From Nocardia asiatica NBRC 100129 (lineage in GTDB: Bacteria; Actinomycetota; Actinomycetes; Mycobacteriales; Mycobacteriaceae): a stretch of DNA of 64,000 nucleotides. Below the pieces are notes generated by a model. It had not been told where the DNA came from, searched no databases, and saw nothing but the letters and a program-made list of their open reading frames with translations. A program made the position numbers and the translations under genes. This document shows positions 61,667 to 64,000 of the stretch, in pieces (positions within the stretch are counted from its first letter, which is position 1; each line of letters begins with the position of its first letter). The DNA lies in assembly GCF_000308415.1 (NCBI RefSeq), contig NZ_BAFS01000007.1, positions 30,800-94,799 on the forward strand, written 5' to 3'.

Positions 61667-62395
61667 TCACGGTCGTGCTGCTGCGCTGACTCGCAATCTG
61701 TTCGGCTCGGCCCGATCCCGGCCCTCCGCGAGCACCGCTACGGCCAAGGCGATCAACCACAGCGACATCGCGCCGACCTGGATCCGCTGCGCTATCCCGA
61801 GGGCGTGATTCCCCGGCAGGTGGTCGGCCACCAGCATCCATGCCGTCGCCAGCGCACCGATCACCAGCACGACCAGGCCGAATTCGCGCAGCACTCGCCA
61901 GCGCCGATAGCGGAACGCGGCGAGGCCGAAAGCGAGCGCGGCCACCGCGATCGAGGTCACCGCCAATGTGCTCGTCAGGGCGTGCGGCTGATGCAGCTGT
62001 GGGAACAGTTCGCGTGAACCCCCGCACCCGCGCTCACCGGGAGCGCAGTCGCGCAGCGGTAGCAGGACGTCGGCGATGGTCGCCGCCCCGAAGCAGAACA
62101 GCGCGATCCAACCGGTCGTGGTCAGCTTGCGGCGGGGAAACAACAGAAGTCCGGCGAGCGCGGCAGTTGTCAGCGTGGCCCCGACGATCAGGTCCGCTGT
62201 CGCGAACACCTCGCGGTACGGCTTTCCTTCCGCGTCCAATTCGCTGAGGAACGTATCGACCGGGTCGAGGTCTATCGGCAGCGCGAATTGCAGCACCCAG
62301 GACGAGTAGCACAGCCCAGCGAGCGCGATCGCCGCGGCGACCAGCAGTATTGTCGGCCGCACGCGCCGAACGGTGATCTCCGGGCCACCCGTCAC
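61667..62395 (-). CDS. DUF998 membrane protein
   Basis: About 242 aa from GTG 62395. Six hydrophobic segments: TILLVAAAIALAGLCYSSWVL, TADLIVGATLTTAALAGLLL, TTTGWIALFCFGAATIADVLL, TSTLAVTSIAVAALAFGLAAF, LVVLVIGALATAWMLVADHLPG and IQVGAMSLWLIALAVAVLAEG. The order and the loop ELDAEGKPYREVF are DUF998-like. Its first extracytoplasmic loop contains two Cys (DCAPGERGCGG). Function unknown. About 193 bp upstream of the RidA gene hold no gene. Confidence 0.8.
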   Translation of the reverse strand: MTGGPEITVRRVRPTILLVAAAIALAGLCYSSWVLQFALPIDLDPVDTFLSELDAEGKPYREVFATADLIVGATLTTAALAGLLLFPRRKLTTTGWIALFCFGAATIADVLLPLRDCAPGERGCGGSRELFPQLHQPHALTSTLAVTSIAVAALAFGLAAFRYRRWRVLREFGLVVLVIGALATAWMLVADHLPGNHALGIAQRIQVGAMSLWLIALAVAVLAEGRDRAEPNRLRVSAAARP

Positions 62396-62526
62396 GCCCT
62401 CATTGTGCTGGTTGTTAGAGCGCGCCGGACAGCGGCGGGCCGCACATGTCACTACCATCCGGGACACAGGGTCTTGTCAGCTTCGCCCGGCACGCTGGAC
62501 GTCAGCTGCAACTCGAGGAGGTCCCC

Positions 62527-62640
62527 ATGCTCGGATTCGCGACCGCCGCCGCCGGAATCGCGGTCATGACGGTGATGGTGATGTCCGGCTACCTGGCCGC
62601 GCACGCCCCACGTTCACTCGTGCGGGTGCGACACCGCTGA
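62527..62640 (+). CDS. Very small single-pass membrane protein
   Basis: 37 aa. GAGGAGG lies five bases before the ATG. The protein is one hydrophobic helix (MLGFATAAAGIAVMTVMVMSGYLAA) and a basic tail (HAPRSLVRVRHR), i.e. a membrane micropeptide with the tail probably inside. It ends inside the vsr gene on the other strand (27-bp overlap). The strong ribosome-binding site and hydrophobic composition argue for a real gene; I recognise no family. Confidence 0.55.
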   Translation: MLGFATAAAGIAVMTVMVMSGYLAAHAPRSLVRVRHR

Positions 62641-63042
62641 CAGCGCCGCCTGGACGCGGTCGGCCGCGCTGAGCGGATCCTCGTGCTCCCAGACGCGGAC
62701 CACCTGCCATCCCGCCGCGATCAGCGCCGCGTCGGTGGCGCGATCCCGGGCGACGTTGCCCGCCAGTTTGGCGGCCCACCACTCGGCGTTGTTCTTCGGA
62801 TCGGTGGCGTGCTGCGGGCAGCGGTGCCAGAAACAGCCGTCCACGTAGACCGCGACCCGACGCCGCGGGAACACCAGGTCGGCGCGCCGGCGCTGCCCGC
62901 GGATCGGCGCGCGGTCGACGAAATACCGCAGCCCGCGGCGATGCAGTTCCCGGCGCAAAGCGAGTTCGGGATCGGTTCCGGTGCGTCGCTGACGCGCCAT
63001 CCGCGCGCTGGTGGCCGCGTCGGTGGTAAGCCGCCGGTTCAT
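62614..63042 (-). CDS. vsr: Very short patch repair endonuclease (Vsr)
   Basis: 142 aa. It has MARQRRTGTDPELALRRELHRRGLRYFVD, the catalytic DLVFPRRRVAVYVDGCFWHRCPQHATDPKNNAEWWAAKLAGNVARD, and VVRVWEHED. The catalytic Asp (in RADLVF) and the His/Cys zinc residues of CFWHRCP are intact. Vsr nicks next to T:G mismatches formed by deamination of 5-methylcytosine, in the context made by its methyltransferase. The ATG overlaps the methyltransferase stop as ATGA. Confidence 0.93.
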   Translation of the reverse strand: MNRRLTTDAATSARMARQRRTGTDPELALRRELHRRGLRYFVDRAPIRGQRRRADLVFPRRRVAVYVDGCFWHRCPQHATDPKNNAEWWAAKLAGNVARDRATDAALIAAGWQVVRVWEHEDPLSAADRVQAALSAVSHPHE

Positions 63043-64000
63043 GCCGCCCAACCGCCCATCCGGTCCAGATGGCTTTCCACGTCGGCGAGGAAGCCGGGCG
63101 GAAAACGCAGACTGCCCATGGTGGTGCGGCGCAGGAACCCGGCCGTGGCGCGGGCGGAGAGCAACTGCGCCTCGGCGAGGAAGTGGGTCAGGTCCTCGTA
63201 CGGCTCGTGCACCGGCCAGGTGGACACCGGCACCCGATGGGCCACACCGCCGTGCCCCCACGCGGCGACCGGCCACGGCGTGCCCGGCGGCAGCGGTTGA
63301 TCGCCGGGGATCGGATCCAGCGGGGCGGCCAGCCGGGCACCCACCCAGGCCGCCATCCGCACGCTCACCGCGTTGCCGACCAGTTTCCAGCGGTGGCCCT
63401 TCCGCACGCCCGGCACCTCGGTCGCGGGCGCCGTCCAGCCCGCGTCGAAGCCCTGCAGGCGTTCGGCGTCGGCGATGCCCGGCGTGACGATCTCCCCGGA
63501 CGGCAGCCGCACCGCGGGCGGACTGGCGATGCCGAGCGCGGAGCCGCCCTTCAGCGTCGGTACCGCGTTCACCGCCCAGCCCAGCCCGCGCACGCCCTCG
63601 GTCCAGTAGAACCCGCACGGGTCGACCTCGGGATCGCCGATGATGCGCGGACCGGCGTCCTCGCCGAACAGCACCGAGCGCGGGTCCTCGGTGCGGGAAG
63701 CCAGCATCAGCACCCGCTGTCTGCGCTGCGGCAAGCCGAACGCGCGGGCGTCCACCACCCGGTAGGCCCAGGTGTAGCCGAGATCCTCGAGCGCGCCGGT
63801 GATGTGCCGCATGGCCGCGCCGCGGCCCAGCTGCAGCATGAACGGCACGTTCTCGATCAGCAGCCAGCGTGGGCCGCGCTTGCGGCGCACCAGCCGGAAC
63901 ACCTCGTCGACCAGGCCCGAGCGGGTGCCGGTGATGCCGGCGGTGCGCCCGGCCTGGGAGAGGTCCTGGCACGGGAATCCGGCCGCTACCAGCTCGGTCC
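63039..64000 (-). CDS. DNA (cytosine-5) methyltransferase, 5' part cut by the window end
   Basis: The frame is open to the window edge, so the N-terminus is missing. The C5-methyltransferase motifs are in order: FPCQDLSQAGR (IV, with catalytic Cys), LIENVPFMLQ (VI), FGLPQRRQRVLML (VIII), and near the end NAVSVRMAAWVGARLA (X). A target-recognition region precedes motif X. It makes 5mC at an unidentified site. The adjacent Vsr gene overlaps by four bases, the classic dcm-vsr pairing. The late positions are Pro/Trp-rich. No restriction enzyme gene is visible in the window. Confidence 0.92.
   Translation of the reverse strand, partial: TELVAAGFPCQDLSQAGRTAGITGTRSGLVDEVFRLVRRKRGPRWLLIENVPFMLQLGRGAAMRHITGALEDLGYTWAYRVVDARAFGLPQRRQRVLMLASRTEDPRSVLFGEDAGPRIIGDPEVDPCGFYWTEGVRGLGWAVNAVPTLKGGSALGIASPPAVRLPSGEIVTPGIADAERLQGFDAGWTAPATEVPGVRKGHRWKLVGNAVSVRMAAWVGARLAAPLDPIPGDQPLPPGTPWPVAAWGHGGVAHRVPVSTWPVHEPYEDLTHFLAEAQLLSARATAGFLRRTTMGSLRFPPGFLADVESHLDRMGGWAA

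Overview
The window is GC-rich DNA with the gene content and order of a mycolic-acid-containing actinobacterium, most likely Nocardia or a close relative. The evidence is a Pks13 C-terminus followed by accD4, two arabinosyltransferases of the Emb type, aftA, dprE1-dprE2, a glfT1/ABC-transporter/Bpa cluster and rml genes. These are the loci that build and export the mycolyl-arabinogalactan cell wall, arranged partly as in Mycobacterium and partly rearranged. Layout: 1-2.5 kb, pks13 (3' end) and accD4, mycolate condensation. 2.5-3.0 kb, a proteobacterial-looking PpiB cyclophilin on the other strand. 3.3-6.6 kb, a first Emb arabinosyltransferase (+). 6.7-9.2 kb, an accessory patch: a VapBC toxin-antitoxin pair, a small ORF, an HxlR regulator and a divergent quinone-oxidoreductase-like gene. 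9.3-16.7 kb, a second Emb, a GT-C-like membrane protein and AftA, all on the minus strand. 16.8-19.7 kb, dprE2-dprE1 (decaprenyl-phospho-arabinose synthesis) and a divergent GtrA. 19.8-30.6 kb, an accessory stretch of regulators with their target genes (TetR/SDR, HxlR/imine reductase, MarR/MFS), a PNPOx-fold protein, a molybdopterin oxidoreductase, a membrane protein behind an unusual repeated leader, and an XRE/DUF5753 regulator. 30.9-41.3 kb, rmlC-rmlA, a lipase-like esterase, a secreted protein, rmlB, then a DUF2142 membrane protein, a GT2, a second GtrA and a GlfT2-like galactofuranosyltransferase. 41.4-49.5 kb, an SDR, a Pro/Gln-rich membrane protein, RsgA, GlfT1, the two-gene ABC exporter, the proteasome activator Bpa and a cysteine-desulfurase-like protein. 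49.5-64 kb, metabolic and accessory genes (quinone reductase, FMN hydroxy-acid oxidase, MarR, nitric oxide synthase, a shortened NiCoT transporter, a mycolyltransferase-like esterase, aromatic/histidinol-phosphate aminotransferase, DLH-like hydrolase), three tRNAs (Ser-UGA, Ser-GCU, Arg-ACG), TrmO-like, a P450 remnant, MDMPI, RidA, DUF998, and a Vsr/C5-cytosine methyltransferase pair cut by the window end. How the genes fit together: RmlA/B/C make dTDP-rhamnose for the linker. GlfT1 starts the galactan and the ABC pair is thought to export the lipid-linked galactan. DprE1/DprE2 make the arabinose donor, AftA primes and the Emb proteins extend arabinan. Pks13/AccD4 supply mycolates and the Ag85-like esterase may transfer them. 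The GtrA + GT2 + DUF2142 trio next to a GlfT2 paralogue looks like an additional glycosylation branch and is the most interesting candidate system. Other notable items are a duplicated, translated leader repeat and several genes with missing catalytic residues or internal deletions.
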